Source of the DNA: a virus | DNA: 20,684 nucleotides | IMG/VR virus record: IMGVR_UViG_3300045738_002243 | Coordinates: 1 to 20,684 of that record | Strand: one strand, 5' to 3' | In this document: piece after piece, positions 1-8,213 of the stretch | Layout: every line of letters begins with the position of its first letter | Numbering within the stretch: position 1 is the first letter of the stretch | The notes under the pieces: generated by a model | Databases searched by the model: none | What the model saw: the letters and a program-made list of their open reading frames with translations, nothing else | What the model was told of the DNA's origin: nothing | Position numbers and translations under genes: made by a program

Positions 1-1042
1 CTGCGCCGTGGGCCTTGGTGCCATTGGCCTTCGTGTCGAAGTTAATCAGCACGCCGCAATTCACGTTCACTACCTTTTCGGTGGTGTGATGACGAACGCG
101 AACCATATCACCGCGCCGAGGCTCGGAACGATAGGTTTCGGTCGTAAAGAGACCGCTGGAATCCTTGGACCATACGACCGTACGACCAAATCCTCCACCG
201 CTGATTTCTCCGCCTTGAACGTTTCCTACCCACATGGTCGAATTATTCCACATTGGAGTGAGAGAAGCCGCCCCCATGCGAGGTCCGGAATCGTAATGAG
301 CGTGCGTGATATACACGTTCTTCAATCCGAAGGTGCTGGCGATATCAGGAGCGGATACTAGGCGTTTGCCCATGCCGGCTCCAATTTTGCCATATAAGAA
401 AGTGTTAAGCTTGGTCGTCCGACGAAGCCAGTTGAATTGGTTCGCGGATAGGATAGCCGTATTGGCTACTTCACCGCGCTTTGTGATTTCGAGAATCACG
501 TCCTGCATCAAGGCTGGAAAGTCAGCGCCATCGAGAGAAACGGTGCCGTTGTCGCCCCATACTCCGTTGGCGACGTTATAGCCTGCAGCGTTCGCGGCAG
601 CCCCATCCGAGGCCGCTCCTATGCTGGTGATGTTGTTGGCCGCCGTTTGAAGCATGTCATATACGCGCTTCTCATAATCGAGCTTCATCGTACGCATGAT
701 GAGCTTGGAAGTGAGAACTTCCACGTCGAAGAACTTGGCGTAATCCTTTACTACCACATCGTCGATACGCTCCTCAAGACCGCGATCCAAACACTCGTAG
801 GTGTCGGTCGTGAACTTACGGGCGGTTTCGTTGTACGTGCCGGTCGGAGCTCTAAGAGTCGAGTCCTTCTTCAGTAGCTCGCCACCGTTGCCGATTTCGA
901 TCTTCGGGAAAACTCCAGCCCGCGAATCTACGCTATAAATAGGAAGAAGCTTTTGGCCGTGAAGAAGCTCGTCTGACTTACTCGCCTCCTCTACGAAGGC
1001 GTTAAGATCGTGACGTATAATTGATGCGGTGTTTTGATACAT
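1..1042 (-). CDS. major capsid protein (3' end missing)
   Basis: The frame is open from an ATG at 1042 to the left edge, giving 347 codons without a stop; the C terminus lies outside the window. The protein begins MYQNTASIIRHDL and contains a region around 'ERIDDVVVKDYAKFFDVEVLTSKL' style helices followed by 'LDYEKRV'. It later has SAPDIASTFGLKNVYI and a late beta-rich part. Length, soluble mixed composition and position after portal, protease and decoration-like genes fit the HK97-fold major capsid protein (the gpE position in lambda); I infer this mainly from synteny and overall look. No Shine-Dalgarno is seen; the 27 bases before the ATG are AT-rich (TTTATTTATT directly upstream). It is probably read from the same leftward transcript as its neighbours. 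Confidence 0.8.
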   Translation of the reverse strand, partial: MYQNTASIIRHDLNAFVEEASKSDELLHGQKLLPIYSVDSRAGVFPKIEIGNGGELLKKDSTLRAPTGTYNETARKFTTDTYECLDRGLEERIDDVVVKDYAKFFDVEVLTSKLIMRTMKLDYEKRVYDMLQTAANNITSIGAASDGAAANAAGYNVANGVWGDNGTVSLDGADFPALMQDVILEITKRGEVANTAILSANQFNWLRRTTKLNTFLYGKIGAGMGKRLVSAPDIASTFGLKNVYITHAHYDSGPRMGAASLTPMWNNSTMWVGNVQGGEISGGGFGRTVVWSKDSSGLFTTETYRSEPRRGDMVRVRHHTTEKVVNVNCGVLINFDTKANGTKAHGA

Positions 1043-1069
1043 AATAAATAAAGTAAGTCTAAGGTTATC

Positions 1070-1459
1070 TCAAAGGCCGATATATAGTGCCTGAATTATT
1101 CCACCCGCGGAAGTGGCTTCCAATGGGAGGAAGTTATGCGTGAGGGCCGTGGGAGTCCCCTTCGCCGCGGCGAGTCCGCCGGCTCCGAGATTGTGAGGAT
1201 GACCAATTGCCGCGATACCGGCGCCAGTAAGAACGTTGATGTTGAAGATGCCCCCACCTTGAAATAATTGGATGGCTGCCGGAGTGCCAGAGTCATCGGA
1301 ATCCACGTCGTGAAGAACGACTCCGAAACATGCTCCCGAGGCGACTCCCGACGCTCCCTTTACTACTCCACCAGTAGTGGTGTTAAGGGCGACCACGTCA
1401 CCCGCCACGAGGGCAGTGGACGTGTGAACCGGCAATGAAATAACAGTATTATGATTCAT
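1070..1459 (-). CDS. small head decoration / DUF2190-like protein
   Basis: This 129-residue protein is rich in Gly, Ala, Val and Thr, with short predicted beta strands such as LVAGDVVAL, CFGVVLHDV and GIFNINVLTG. That pattern is typical of small capsid-decorating or head-fibre proteins (DUF2190/gpD-like), which sit on the outside of the capsid. The gene lies between the protease/scaffold gene (18-base gap) and the major capsid gene (27-base gap), the same place as lambda gpD. The ATG at 1459 is preceded by GGAG about 11 bases upstream. The family call rests on composition, size and position, not on a diagnostic motif. An unrelated head-completion protein would be the alternative. Confidence 0.65.
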   Translation of the reverse strand: MNHNTVISLPVHTSTALVAGDVVALNTTTGGVVKGASGVASGACFGVVLHDVDSDDSGTPAAIQLFQGGGIFNINVLTGAGIAAIGHPHNLGAGGLAAAKGTPTALTHNFLPLEATSAGGIIQALYIGL

Positions 1460-1477
1460 AGTATAAAAGTCTCCAGA

Positions 1478-2578
1478 TTAGTTTTCAAATACGCCTTGGC
1501 GCACGAGCCACTCTCGGTGTCCTCGCGGATCGTTCTTTACGGCATCCATGATGCCTTCCGTTTGGCTTCCACCTTCACTCGCGGATTGAGCTGAAAACTC
1601 GAAAGTGCCTTCTTCGGCGGAAAATCCAAAAATGTCACCACGACCGGGTTCGAGTGGCTTTACTCCGCTTAGTTCGAGAGCTTCATGCAATGCTTCGTTC
1701 TCGGCGATTAACTCCTCGTTGATGGAAGAAAGATGAGTGACCTTGTCTTCAATCGAGTCAAACGCGCCTTCAAGGCGAATCTCTTGTTCGGCTTCAAGTG
1801 CTCCAGCGGCTTTGGCTTCTAAATAGGTAAGGGCGTCGTCGACTGAGGAAAGCTCTTCGGATTCTTCTCCGGGCTCGCCCGCTTCGCCTTCGTCGTCATA
1901 CTCGGCTTCGGGCGCTTCCTCATATGATTCCTCCTCTTCGCCTTCGCCTTCTTCGATAGATTCTTGAATAGCTTGTGAGAGATCATCCTGAAATCCCTCG
2001 ACGCCTTCAAGGCGTTCGGCGATCTCGGTTAGGCGCTCAAGCACAGCTGTATCAGATTCAGTTTTTGGATCTTCCATGCCCATCGTGATACTGTCAACTT
2101 TAGACTCGAAGAGTCCATCTGGATTCGCCGCGGGATCGGGAACCAAATCAACGGAAACTATGTTTTTGCATCTCGCGTAGACTCTCCCATCAGATCCTTT
2201 TTCCTTATCTCCTTGGAATGCCACCGATAGCCCGATCTGTCCCGGCATGGTTTCCAGTTGCTCCATGGTTTGCTCATAATCCTTATGCTGTTGGAGCATA
2301 TTCAGATCCCCCACGAGCTTCATTCCATCTACGCGAATGTTATTTATGAAGCCGAATACCGCCTCCACTCCACTCCTGTGATTCAGCTTCGCCTTGATTC
2401 CCGGAGGCTTGGTGTTCTTCAGGGACTCGGCGAGCTGGGATAAAGTTTTGTCATCCACAACCAGATCATGTCCTTTGGCGGTTCCCATGGTTATAAGGGA
2501 GACGCCAGTAATGATGCCATTGTCGCGGTCTATGCGTCCTTCCGGGAAGGTATTGAATTGAGTCAGTTCTTCTTTCAT
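1478..2578 (-). CDS. prohead protease with C-terminal scaffold-like region
   Basis: The 366-residue protein has two parts. Residues 1-165 look like a prohead serine protease: H67 in AKLNHRSG, S118 in IGLSVAF and a later strand VSVDLVPDPAAN (141-152) match the His, Ser and 'vSlV..PAn' blocks of S78-type proteases. Residues 168-245 form a very acidic linker (about 205-245 almost all E/D/G) and 246-305 look coiled-coil, as in assembly scaffolds. This is the lambda C/Nu3 position. I chose the ATG at 2578 because it overlaps the upstream stop as ATGA and has GGAG 9 bases upstream; a TTG five codons earlier is inside that site and unlikely. A nested scaffold start at M166/M168 is possible, but no strong ribosome site precedes it. 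Confidence 0.82.
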   Translation of the reverse strand: MKEELTQFNTFPEGRIDRDNGIITGVSLITMGTAKGHDLVVDDKTLSQLAESLKNTKPPGIKAKLNHRSGVEAVFGFINNIRVDGMKLVGDLNMLQQHKDYEQTMEQLETMPGQIGLSVAFQGDKEKGSDGRVYARCKNIVSVDLVPDPAANPDGLFESKVDSITMGMEDPKTESDTAVLERLTEIAERLEGVEGFQDDLSQAIQESIEEGEGEEEESYEEAPEAEYDDEGEAGEPGEESEELSSVDDALTYLEAKAAGALEAEQEIRLEGAFDSIEDKVTHLSSINEELIAENEALHEALELSGVKPLEPGRGDIFGFSAEEGTFEFSAQSASEGGSQTEGIMDAVKNDPRGHREWLVRQGVFEN

Positions 2579-3036
2579 AGTTTTAATCTCCAAGGCACCT
2601 TTGCTCTACCAAATACCCCCGACGCGAGCTTTCTGAGACCGGAGTTAGGTTCCCATTTGGGCTTTGCGCTGGCGTCACGACGCTTTAGCGTCATGTCTAA
2701 TTTTTTTGAAAGTTTCTTTTCAGCTTCCTTTTGCGACTTCGTTCCGGAGTGGGGATTCTTCGTATTCCCCTCCACGAAGTCAGGATCAGAAATGTAATCG
2801 CCCGGGTTCTCGGGAGTACCTTGCCAAGCTTTTGCTTTCGCCATGCCTTCGTTATACGCCTTCGCCATTGATTTTTCGGCGTAGTCTTTTCTTTGTCCCG
2901 TATGGGCCGCCGAAATATACGCCGCGGACAATCCACCCCCTCCGGCGACCGCTCCAGCCGTCAACATGGCGTTACGCTTTCTATCATCCCCATACGCGTG
3001 CTTGTGGGAATCTTTTTTAGGTCCCGGCTTTCTCAT
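2575..3036 (-). CDS. basic Gly/Ala-rich structural protein, function unknown
   Basis: This 153-residue protein has a Lys/His/Arg-rich N terminus, then one Gly/Ala-rich hydrophobic stretch at residues 23-44 (core TAGAVAGGGGLSAAYISAA), then a charged Lys-rich remainder. I do not recognise a family. It overlaps both neighbours by ATGA junctions (3036-3033 and 2578-2575), so it belongs to the head operon and is probably translationally coupled; no strong Shine-Dalgarno is seen at its own start. The single glycine-zipper-like segment plus high basic charge links it to the other unusual proteins of this operon (3033-3974, 3940-5466, 7038-7937, 10852-11571). A role as an internal or ejected virion protein is inference only. 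Confidence 0.75.
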   Translation of the reverse strand: MRKPGPKKDSHKHAYGDDRKRNAMLTAGAVAGGGGLSAAYISAAHTGQRKDYAEKSMAKAYNEGMAKAKAWQGTPENPGDYISDPDFVEGNTKNPHSGTKSQKEAEKKLSKKLDMTLKRRDASAKPKWEPNSGLRKLASGVFGRAKVPWRLKL

Positions 3037-3974
3037 GCCATTTGATCTTTGGCGCTGTTGTCAGCACCGGATTGCTTCTTCTTCTTCAGAGCCAACTCCG
3101 CTCTCCTTTGCTGCGCCTTTGGAGTGGCTTGATATTTTCTATCCTTATCCGCCTTCACTCGTTTGAAAACCTCTCCAGCCTCACCCGACTCGGGATCTCT
3201 TAAGGCTTTGTTCTTGGCTTTCTCGCGAGCGAGCGCCGTTGCCCGCTTCTTCGTGCTTTTATCGAGCATCCCTTTAGTCGCCTCAATCGTTCCCTTTTGG
3301 TCTTTGAGTCGTTTCAACTTGAGTCGATTCCCTTTAAGCCCGGCGATCGCGACGATACCAGCCGCCAGCGTCCCGCCAATCCCGGCTTTTATAAAGTTAT
3401 TCTTGGCTTCCGTGGTTTCGTACCACTTCTTGTCGCGCCGATCTCTAGCCTTTTTTCCTATATGAACGCGTACGGAAGATCCCGTGGGTCGTGAAGTTCT
3501 CCAGTTTTCCTTATCGTCCAAGCCCAATGCCTTCGCGACGTCTAGCTCGATTCTCTCTTCCAAATTATTGAGATACGTTTTCCCGACCTTATTCACGAAA
3601 TCCCGGCTCTCTTCCTTGCTTCCCAAGAATACTTTGCTTTTGCCCACCTTGTAAGCCCCATAGAGTAAAGCCGTGAGCGCTCCCGCGGTCGCCGTATCCT
3701 TGAAGGCTTGCTTTTGCCAAAAGCGTTTTCTGCGCTTATTCGAGCGCACGCCTTTCTTTACTTCATAAATATCATGAGCCGCGTCACCGAGCTTGCGTCC
3801 GGTACGTACGTTTTTCCTTACTTTATTAAAGGCTGCGCGCGCTTGCGCGGGATTGACGTCCTCAAACTCGATCTCGAATGGATTCGGTCCACGCCTCATC
3901 TCATACTCAGCCACCTTGAGCCCGAGTTCATTCAGTCCCTTACTTACTAGCTTTTCTTTTTCTGAGTTTGTCAT
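3033..3974 (-). CDS. basic protein with two Gly/Ala hydrophobic segments, putative internal virion protein
   Basis: The 313-residue product is strongly Lys/Arg-rich and has two hydrophobic segments, at about 94-112 (TATAGALTALLYGAYKVG) and 195-213 (FIKAGIGGTLAAGIVAIAG). A basic loop of about 80 residues separates them and the C terminus is highly basic (from about 215). No known family is recognised. The ATG at 3974 has AGGA 7 bases upstream and lies 35 bases inside the end of the upstream gene; the stop overlaps the next ATG as ATGA. Its position between portal and protease is where lambda has no such gene. Membrane-active or DNA-binding ejection proteins would fit the composition, but this is inference; a minor head protein is equally possible. 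Confidence 0.75.
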   Translation of the reverse strand: MTNSEKEKLVSKGLNELGLKVAEYEMRRGPNPFEIEFEDVNPAQARAAFNKVRKNVRTGRKLGDAAHDIYEVKKGVRSNKRRKRFWQKQAFKDTATAGALTALLYGAYKVGKSKVFLGSKEESRDFVNKVGKTYLNNLEERIELDVAKALGLDDKENWRTSRPTGSSVRVHIGKKARDRRDKKWYETTEAKNNFIKAGIGGTLAAGIVAIAGLKGNRLKLKRLKDQKGTIEATKGMLDKSTKKRATALAREKAKNKALRDPESGEAGEVFKRVKADKDRKYQATPKAQQRRAELALKKKKQSGADNSAKDQMA

Positions 3975-5466
3975 ATCCGTGTCCTACAAGTGCTCCAGCT
4001 CCAGCTCCTCCTAAAATCCTCAACAAGCCCCCACCATAGAGGGCCGTATTAAGTTTCACTCTACTGCGCGGTGTCATCCCGCGCTTTTTCAAAACCCTAT
4101 CTCTAAGGTTAACGTCCTTGTGCCGCACATAGGCCGCTCCCGTTCCTATAGCTCCACCAACTCCAGCTCCGGCGTAAATCGCCTTGCGATCCTTTTTCCC
4201 TTTCTCGAAGGCTATAATTCTAATCTTCGCGGATAGCTTAGATACATCGGGATCAAACCTGCTTTGAGCGCTTCTCTTATGGGAGGCAAGGAGGCTCGCT
4301 CCCTCCTGAATAGCTTTCGCCCTTTCGCCCTCCGGCACATGCTTGTCGAATCCCCCCCTTGGGATTGCGTATTTCACTTCATATGCGCCTTGAGCTCCCT
4401 TTATCTCGGTACTCGTTGGCACGTTTTGAGATTTAGGAGTTTTTGGCGTTTGTGGCATTGGTCCCTGCTTAAGCGCGGCTGGCTTGGCCGCTTCTTGCAG
4501 TTTTTTCCATGCCGTCCCCGACTTTATGGCCTTGCCCGCGTGACGATGCGCCTTCGGATAGCGCCCAAAGGGTGCGTCGTCGTCGCGACCGGCTTTTCTT
4601 TTATCGCCTGCGGTTTCCTCTCCGCGCCGTTTTTTTGCGGTTCCCGCGACTCCGGGGTTGTTGCCAAGTAAGTTTTGGGATTTATTCGCCTTGTTTATCC
4701 CCCCTTGACCCCACTCCTTCTTGAATTTTTTAGAGATTTCCTTGAGCGAGCCATCTTTATCTGGATCGTTCTCCATTCCCAGCCAATCACCGACCCGTCC
4801 ACCCTTGCCGTCATCTTTAGTGAAGCCATTGTTTTCTGCGATTATTCTTTGCAACTTGCCTTTGGGGGGTATCGGATCACCATCGGCAATCTTTATCCCG
4901 AAGTTTTTATTTAAGTTCGCTCGTATGTTCTTTTGAAATTCCTGATTGCGATCGACTTCGTGGGCATCTCGCTTGGCGTTGGTCCTCCGCGCCGTTTTCT
5001 CCTTCTGGAGACCCGCGTAAACGGTGTCTTTATCCGCCAATTCCTTCGCCCTTTGGTTCTTCTTCGCGGTCGCGTAATATGATCTCGTTCTCGCCCTAGC
5101 CGCGGGATCTTCTTGAATTTTCGCCATATCCACCCCGCCCCAGTAATCCTTGAACGTTACGCCCTCTACATCAATATCGGCTTCTCCCCCAGCTCCTCCA
5201 GCGAGGCTCGCATAATTCGCCATCTCCTTTTCGGTAAATGGTTCGTCGTTCCCTATCTCGGAAGCGACTACCGCACCTCCTCCAGCCGAAGCGGCGAGAG
5301 CGGCGGCTCTCGTGTTTTCTTGATCTATAAGAGCATCACTCTTCTTGTAGTGCTTATCTATATAGTGTTCACCCGTAGGGGTCTTCAGGGACTTCTTCGC
5401 TCTGCGATGAAAGCTGGTACGCCTAAGAGACGTTATATTTTGCAGAAAATTACCTACGGCGCTCAC
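3940..5466 (-). CDS. large basic glycine-zipper protein, putative internal virion protein
   Basis: This 508-residue protein starts at a GTG (5466), supported by AAGGGA just upstream; it overlaps the portal gene's end by 17 bases. It has an Ala/Gly segment at 54-70, a long Lys-rich middle (about 130-350, with a Pro-rich patch near 336-350) and two C-terminal glycine-zipper segments at about 429-447 (AIYAGAGVGGAIGTGAAYV) and 474-496 (core LRILGGAGAGALVGHGY). The tail is very basic. The stretch LSAKIRIIAFEKGKKDRK at 411-428, just before the first C-terminal segment, resembles one in the protein at 10852-11571. No known family is recognised. The operon context implies a head or head-associated protein. 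Confidence 0.77.
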   Translation of the reverse strand: MSAVGNFLQNITSLRRTSFHRRAKKSLKTPTGEHYIDKHYKKSDALIDQENTRAAALAASAGGGAVVASEIGNDEPFTEKEMANYASLAGGAGGEADIDVEGVTFKDYWGGVDMAKIQEDPAARARTRSYYATAKKNQRAKELADKDTVYAGLQKEKTARRTNAKRDAHEVDRNQEFQKNIRANLNKNFGIKIADGDPIPPKGKLQRIIAENNGFTKDDGKGGRVGDWLGMENDPDKDGSLKEISKKFKKEWGQGGINKANKSQNLLGNNPGVAGTAKKRRGEETAGDKRKAGRDDDAPFGRYPKAHRHAGKAIKSGTAWKKLQEAAKPAALKQGPMPQTPKTPKSQNVPTSTEIKGAQGAYEVKYAIPRGGFDKHVPEGERAKAIQEGASLLASHKRSAQSRFDPDVSKLSAKIRIIAFEKGKKDRKAIYAGAGVGGAIGTGAAYVRHKDVNLRDRVLKKRGMTPRSRVKLNTALYGGGLLRILGGAGAGALVGHGYDKLRKRKASK

Positions 5467-7069
5467 TTTTTCCCTTCGCTATTGCTTTCGCGTCAGCCAT
5501 GAGCTTTTGAGTCTCGGCGTTCGTTTTCTGAACTTCAGCTTGACCTTGGGCTTGCTCAAGCGGATCTCCCTGCTCGGGTTGCATTAGTTGCTGGTAATTG
5601 GCGAGCATTTGGGTTCCTCCCTCTAATCGCTGAGAGATCATTTCGATGGGAACTCCATATTTTTGAGACATATCGGCGATATAGCGAATTTCCTTCGCCA
5701 TCTTTTCCGTCTCTTCTTCAAAATCCAAGCCGAGTTCACCAAGGATAGCCTCATGGGTTTTCATGCCAGCCTGTTGCATTGACAGATTCGACTGAGTCTC
5801 GTTCCCGAGATCCGCGGTAATCTGTGAATTGAACTGCCACTTGCCCGTTCTATAGTTTGGAACGGCCGGTAGTTTCCTGAAAGCTATTGCTCTGGCGATT
5901 ACGGCGTTCTTAATGGGATTCAGAACCTTTTCCTGTAAAATTCTTTGATGTCTCTCGAAGGCGCGTTGAGCTTGCTGGACTTCCAGCCTCGCGGTGACCC
6001 CACCAAACTGACTCATGTCCCATACGAACGCGTAGGGGAGATTCAGTCCATTGGCCATTTCCCTCACTAGGGTCGAAATAAAACCATTAAACGTGGCTGA
6101 AGGTCTACTGTTCGTGGGAAACATCGTAATTCCATCACCGGGGGCGAGTCTTACGATTTTGCCGGGTATGGTCTTTTCGAGCTTTTTGGGATCAAGCGTC
6201 CCCGCGTCTTTTTTCGTGGTCCACTTATCGGGACCAGGATCAGCCTTGGTTATGACTCCCGCATGTGACGCTCCCCACTTAACCGCCTGTTTCTCCATAG
6301 CCAGCAATTCATATAAATCGCGGGCGTGCGGTATGGCGGTTTCAAATGCCGTGATACCCCGATATTGATCGGTGCGCATGGGGTCGAAGTAGTGAACGAA
6401 GTTGGAGGCTGGGATTTCCCTTGGCTGTTCATATTGTCCATGAATGGTTCTTTTATATATCCTATAAGTTAAAGGCTGACCCAATTCGTTTAAGGTGATT
6501 CCGCCTATATAATTATTTTCCTTATGGTGCTTGTGCGGATGACCCAACCTATCGGCTTCTACGCATTGTAGGACAAGATCATCTCCGTGGGTCACCATGG
6601 CGAACCCGAAGTCCCCATCTCGCCTCATGCTCATGTGGGCGAGCTGAATAAGCTGAATAAAGCTATGCCTTCCCGTTAAATCGCATCTCTCCGTCCACTC
6701 CTTCCAGTAACGCTCATACTCGGCGTCTACTTCCGGGTTCCCGGTCTGCGACTGATATCGCATAGATCCCGCGACGTACATGGATTCCTTCAGGAGAATG
6801 CTCTTAAAGAAAGAATAATTCATGCAAAGATTGCGAGCTTCAGCCATGAGCTTCAGTCGGTCTCTTTGATTCGCCAAGCTTTCGCTGGCGCTATTTGTCA
6901 TCAGTCCCCCGACGCTTTCGCGAAAGCGATCGGGCTTCGCTCCATCATAGCCAAACTCCAGCAGATTCTTATAATACTGGCGCTTCAGTTGATATTCCGG
7001 GGCGATGAAGCCCAAGGTCTTATCGAGCCAATTGGGGCTATTTGCGCTTTCTTTTTTTCCTTCGTCCAT
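5450..7069 (-). CDS. phage portal protein, lambda gpB type
   Basis: The product (539 residues from ATG 7069) forms the dodecameric portal at the capsid vertex through which DNA enters. Visible lambda-family features are YDGA near residue 41, the helix-rich wing with LMAEARNLCMNYSFFKSIL, the core RRDGDFGFAMV, VEADRL, the HYFDPMRTDQYRGIT block, and NLPYAFVWDMSQ with the following Gln/Arg-rich helix. Length matches lambda gpB (533). I chose ATG 7069 because AAGGA lies 8 bases upstream; an upstream GTG at 7111 has no site and would add 14 unlikely residues. The C terminus is Gln/Ala/Lys-rich. The start lies 32 bases inside the preceding gene and the stop overlaps the next gene by 17 bases, so translation is probably coupled. 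Confidence 0.92.
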   Translation of the reverse strand: MDEGKKESANSPNWLDKTLGFIAPEYQLKRQYYKNLLEFGYDGAKPDRFRESVGGLMTNSASESLANQRDRLKLMAEARNLCMNYSFFKSILLKESMYVAGSMRYQSQTGNPEVDAEYERYWKEWTERCDLTGRHSFIQLIQLAHMSMRRDGDFGFAMVTHGDDLVLQCVEADRLGHPHKHHKENNYIGGITLNELGQPLTYRIYKRTIHGQYEQPREIPASNFVHYFDPMRTDQYRGITAFETAIPHARDLYELLAMEKQAVKWGASHAGVITKADPGPDKWTTKKDAGTLDPKKLEKTIPGKIVRLAPGDGITMFPTNSRPSATFNGFISTLVREMANGLNLPYAFVWDMSQFGGVTARLEVQQAQRAFERHQRILQEKVLNPIKNAVIARAIAFRKLPAVPNYRTGKWQFNSQITADLGNETQSNLSMQQAGMKTHEAILGELGLDFEEETEKMAKEIRYIADMSQKYGVPIEMISQRLEGGTQMLANYQQLMQPEQGDPLEQAQGQAEVQKTNAETQKLMADAKAIAKGKSERRR

Positions 7070-7937
7070 TTTTGCTATCCTTATAGTATGCGTGTCCGGC
7101 GACCCCGCCACCGCCCACGGCCAATCCCGGAGCTATCATGGCGTGTTTAGCGTAGGATTCGCCAACCACGGATTTATCCACTCGTAGAGAAGATATGTAC
7201 TTCTTTTCATTCGCCGTCAAATCTTTCGCCGCGGAGGCCTTTCTTATTGAATCATAATATCCCCCACCGTCTCGCTTGCTGCTGATCCTTTCCATTCGGT
7301 CGGTGAACGCTTTTCGGCCATCTTCAAAAGTATCCCTGCTTTTTTCGGCAATTCGCTGACCCGTCTCGGCCTTCTTCGCTCTTTGTTGAAGATCCGGGTT
7401 GTTTTGATTTTTATTCGCGACGTCCCTCATTTTGCCAGCGTGCACGCCCTTTTCCCACGCAACGTCTTGGCGTCTTTTCGAGTTTTCCCAGTTCCAATGA
7501 TCGTGGGCGGTCTTCTTTCCCTCTCTGAATTTCTTATAATGATCGGAGCTAAATTTATCCGCCTTCGCGATTTTGCGATCCATCCATGGTTTCGTGACTA
7601 CGTTCGATCCCGCCTTCTCCGCTCCCGACATATAATCCGCGATAAACTTCCCCTTGTCTTCCGTCGTTTCCCTACCCGCCTTCGTGGAAGCATCATCCAT
7701 GCGCGTTCTCTTTGCTATCTTCGATTCCCCCGAAGGAGCTTTCTTGAGCCTTTCCTTTAGACCGGCGGTAAGACCCTTAGCTCCGCGTACTAAATCGCGT
7801 CCTTTCATCTTCAAAAAGGGAAAAGCGGCGGGCATAGCAAGCATACCCGCTGCGGCGGCGGTATGACCCACTATCTTTTGCTTCGTTCTCTTTTCCTTCT
7901 CCTTCTTGGAGAACTCGAATATGCTATCTAGGCTCAT
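7038..7937 (-). CDS. basic protein with terminal Gly/Ala segments, putative internal virion protein
   Basis: From ATG 7937 the product is 299 residues. It begins MSLDSIFEFSKKEKEKR, then a hydrophobic Ala-rich segment at 22-43 (core TAAAAGMLAMPAAFPFL), a long charged and probably helical middle, a second Gly-rich hydrophobic segment at 266-285 (core APGLAVGGGGVAGHAYY) and a very basic end (GRRKKRKRK). No family is recognised. The ATG forms an ATGA overlap with the upstream stop and has GGAG 9 bases upstream, the same arrangement as the protease gene; a TTG five codons earlier overlaps that site and is rejected. The gene sits directly before the portal. Its architecture resembles the proteins at 3033-3974 and 3940-5466. 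Confidence 0.77.
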   Translation of the reverse strand: MSLDSIFEFSKKEKEKRTKQKIVGHTAAAAGMLAMPAAFPFLKMKGRDLVRGAKGLTAGLKERLKKAPSGESKIAKRTRMDDASTKAGRETTEDKGKFIADYMSGAEKAGSNVVTKPWMDRKIAKADKFSSDHYKKFREGKKTAHDHWNWENSKRRQDVAWEKGVHAGKMRDVANKNQNNPDLQQRAKKAETGQRIAEKSRDTFEDGRKAFTDRMERISSKRDGGGYYDSIRKASAAKDLTANEKKYISSLRVDKSVVGESYAKHAMIAPGLAVGGGGVAGHAYYKDSKNGRRKKRKRK

Positions 7938-8200
7938 GGTCGCGAACTCCAAAGACTGTTTTCTCCAGAAAAATCCGTATAAGTTTCTTCATAATAATCC
8001 TTATTCCCCTGCTCTCTGCGAATTTCCTTGATTGCTCTCAATCTTTCCTCGATAGTAGTGATGGATCTTTGGTAATTCTTTGATCCCACGGCCTGAGATA
8101 AATAAATATTGCGAGCTTCCTTCTTAAAGAAAACTTCCTCTTCGTCAAGTTCCACCGCCGTGAAATCTCGATAAATAACTCTCCAATTCGATACCGCCAT
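7934..8200 (-). CDS. small protein before portal, possible head-tail connector
   Basis: This 88-residue, charged, mostly helical protein has a beta-like start (WRVIYRDFTAVELDEEEVFF) and a helix with IEERLRAIKEIRREQ. Size and place (upstream of the portal, on its strand) match lambda gpW, the head-tail joining protein, but no diagnostic residue confirms this, so gpW-like is a guess from position. The ATG at 8200 has a strong site AGGGG 8 bases upstream, which directly abuts the start codon of the divergent gene at 8214. The stop overlaps the next gene as ATGA. It is the first gene of the leftward portal-to-capsid run, so a leftward promoter should lie inside the divergent gene unless transcription comes from 13.2 kb. 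Confidence 0.72.
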   Translation of the reverse strand: MAVSNWRVIYRDFTAVELDEEEVFFKKEARNIYLSQAVGSKNYQRSITTIEERLRAIKEIRREQGNKDYYEETYTDFSGENSLWSSRP

Positions 8201-8208
8201 ATAAATCG

Positions 8209-8213
8209 CCCCT
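8209..8213 (-). promoter_or_regulatory. Shine-Dalgarno of the 8200 gene abutting a divergent start codon
   Basis: AGGGG on the minus strand lies 8 bases before the ATG at 8200 and immediately next to the plus-strand ATG at 8214. Only 13 bases separate the two divergent start codons. Confidence 0.6.

Noticed and set aside
1-880. Three plus-strand open frames opposite the capsid gene
   Set aside because: The minus-strand frame is open throughout with a capsid-like product and fits the head operon.
2579-2593. TTG start five codons upstream of the protease gene
   Set aside because: It lies in the Shine-Dalgarno sequence; the ATG at 2578 has correct spacing and an ATGA overlap. The same reasoning rejects a TTG at 7952 for the gene starting at 7937.
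7070-7111. GTG start 14 codons upstream of the portal
   Set aside because: No ribosome site precedes it, while ATG 7069 has AAGGA at 8 bases.
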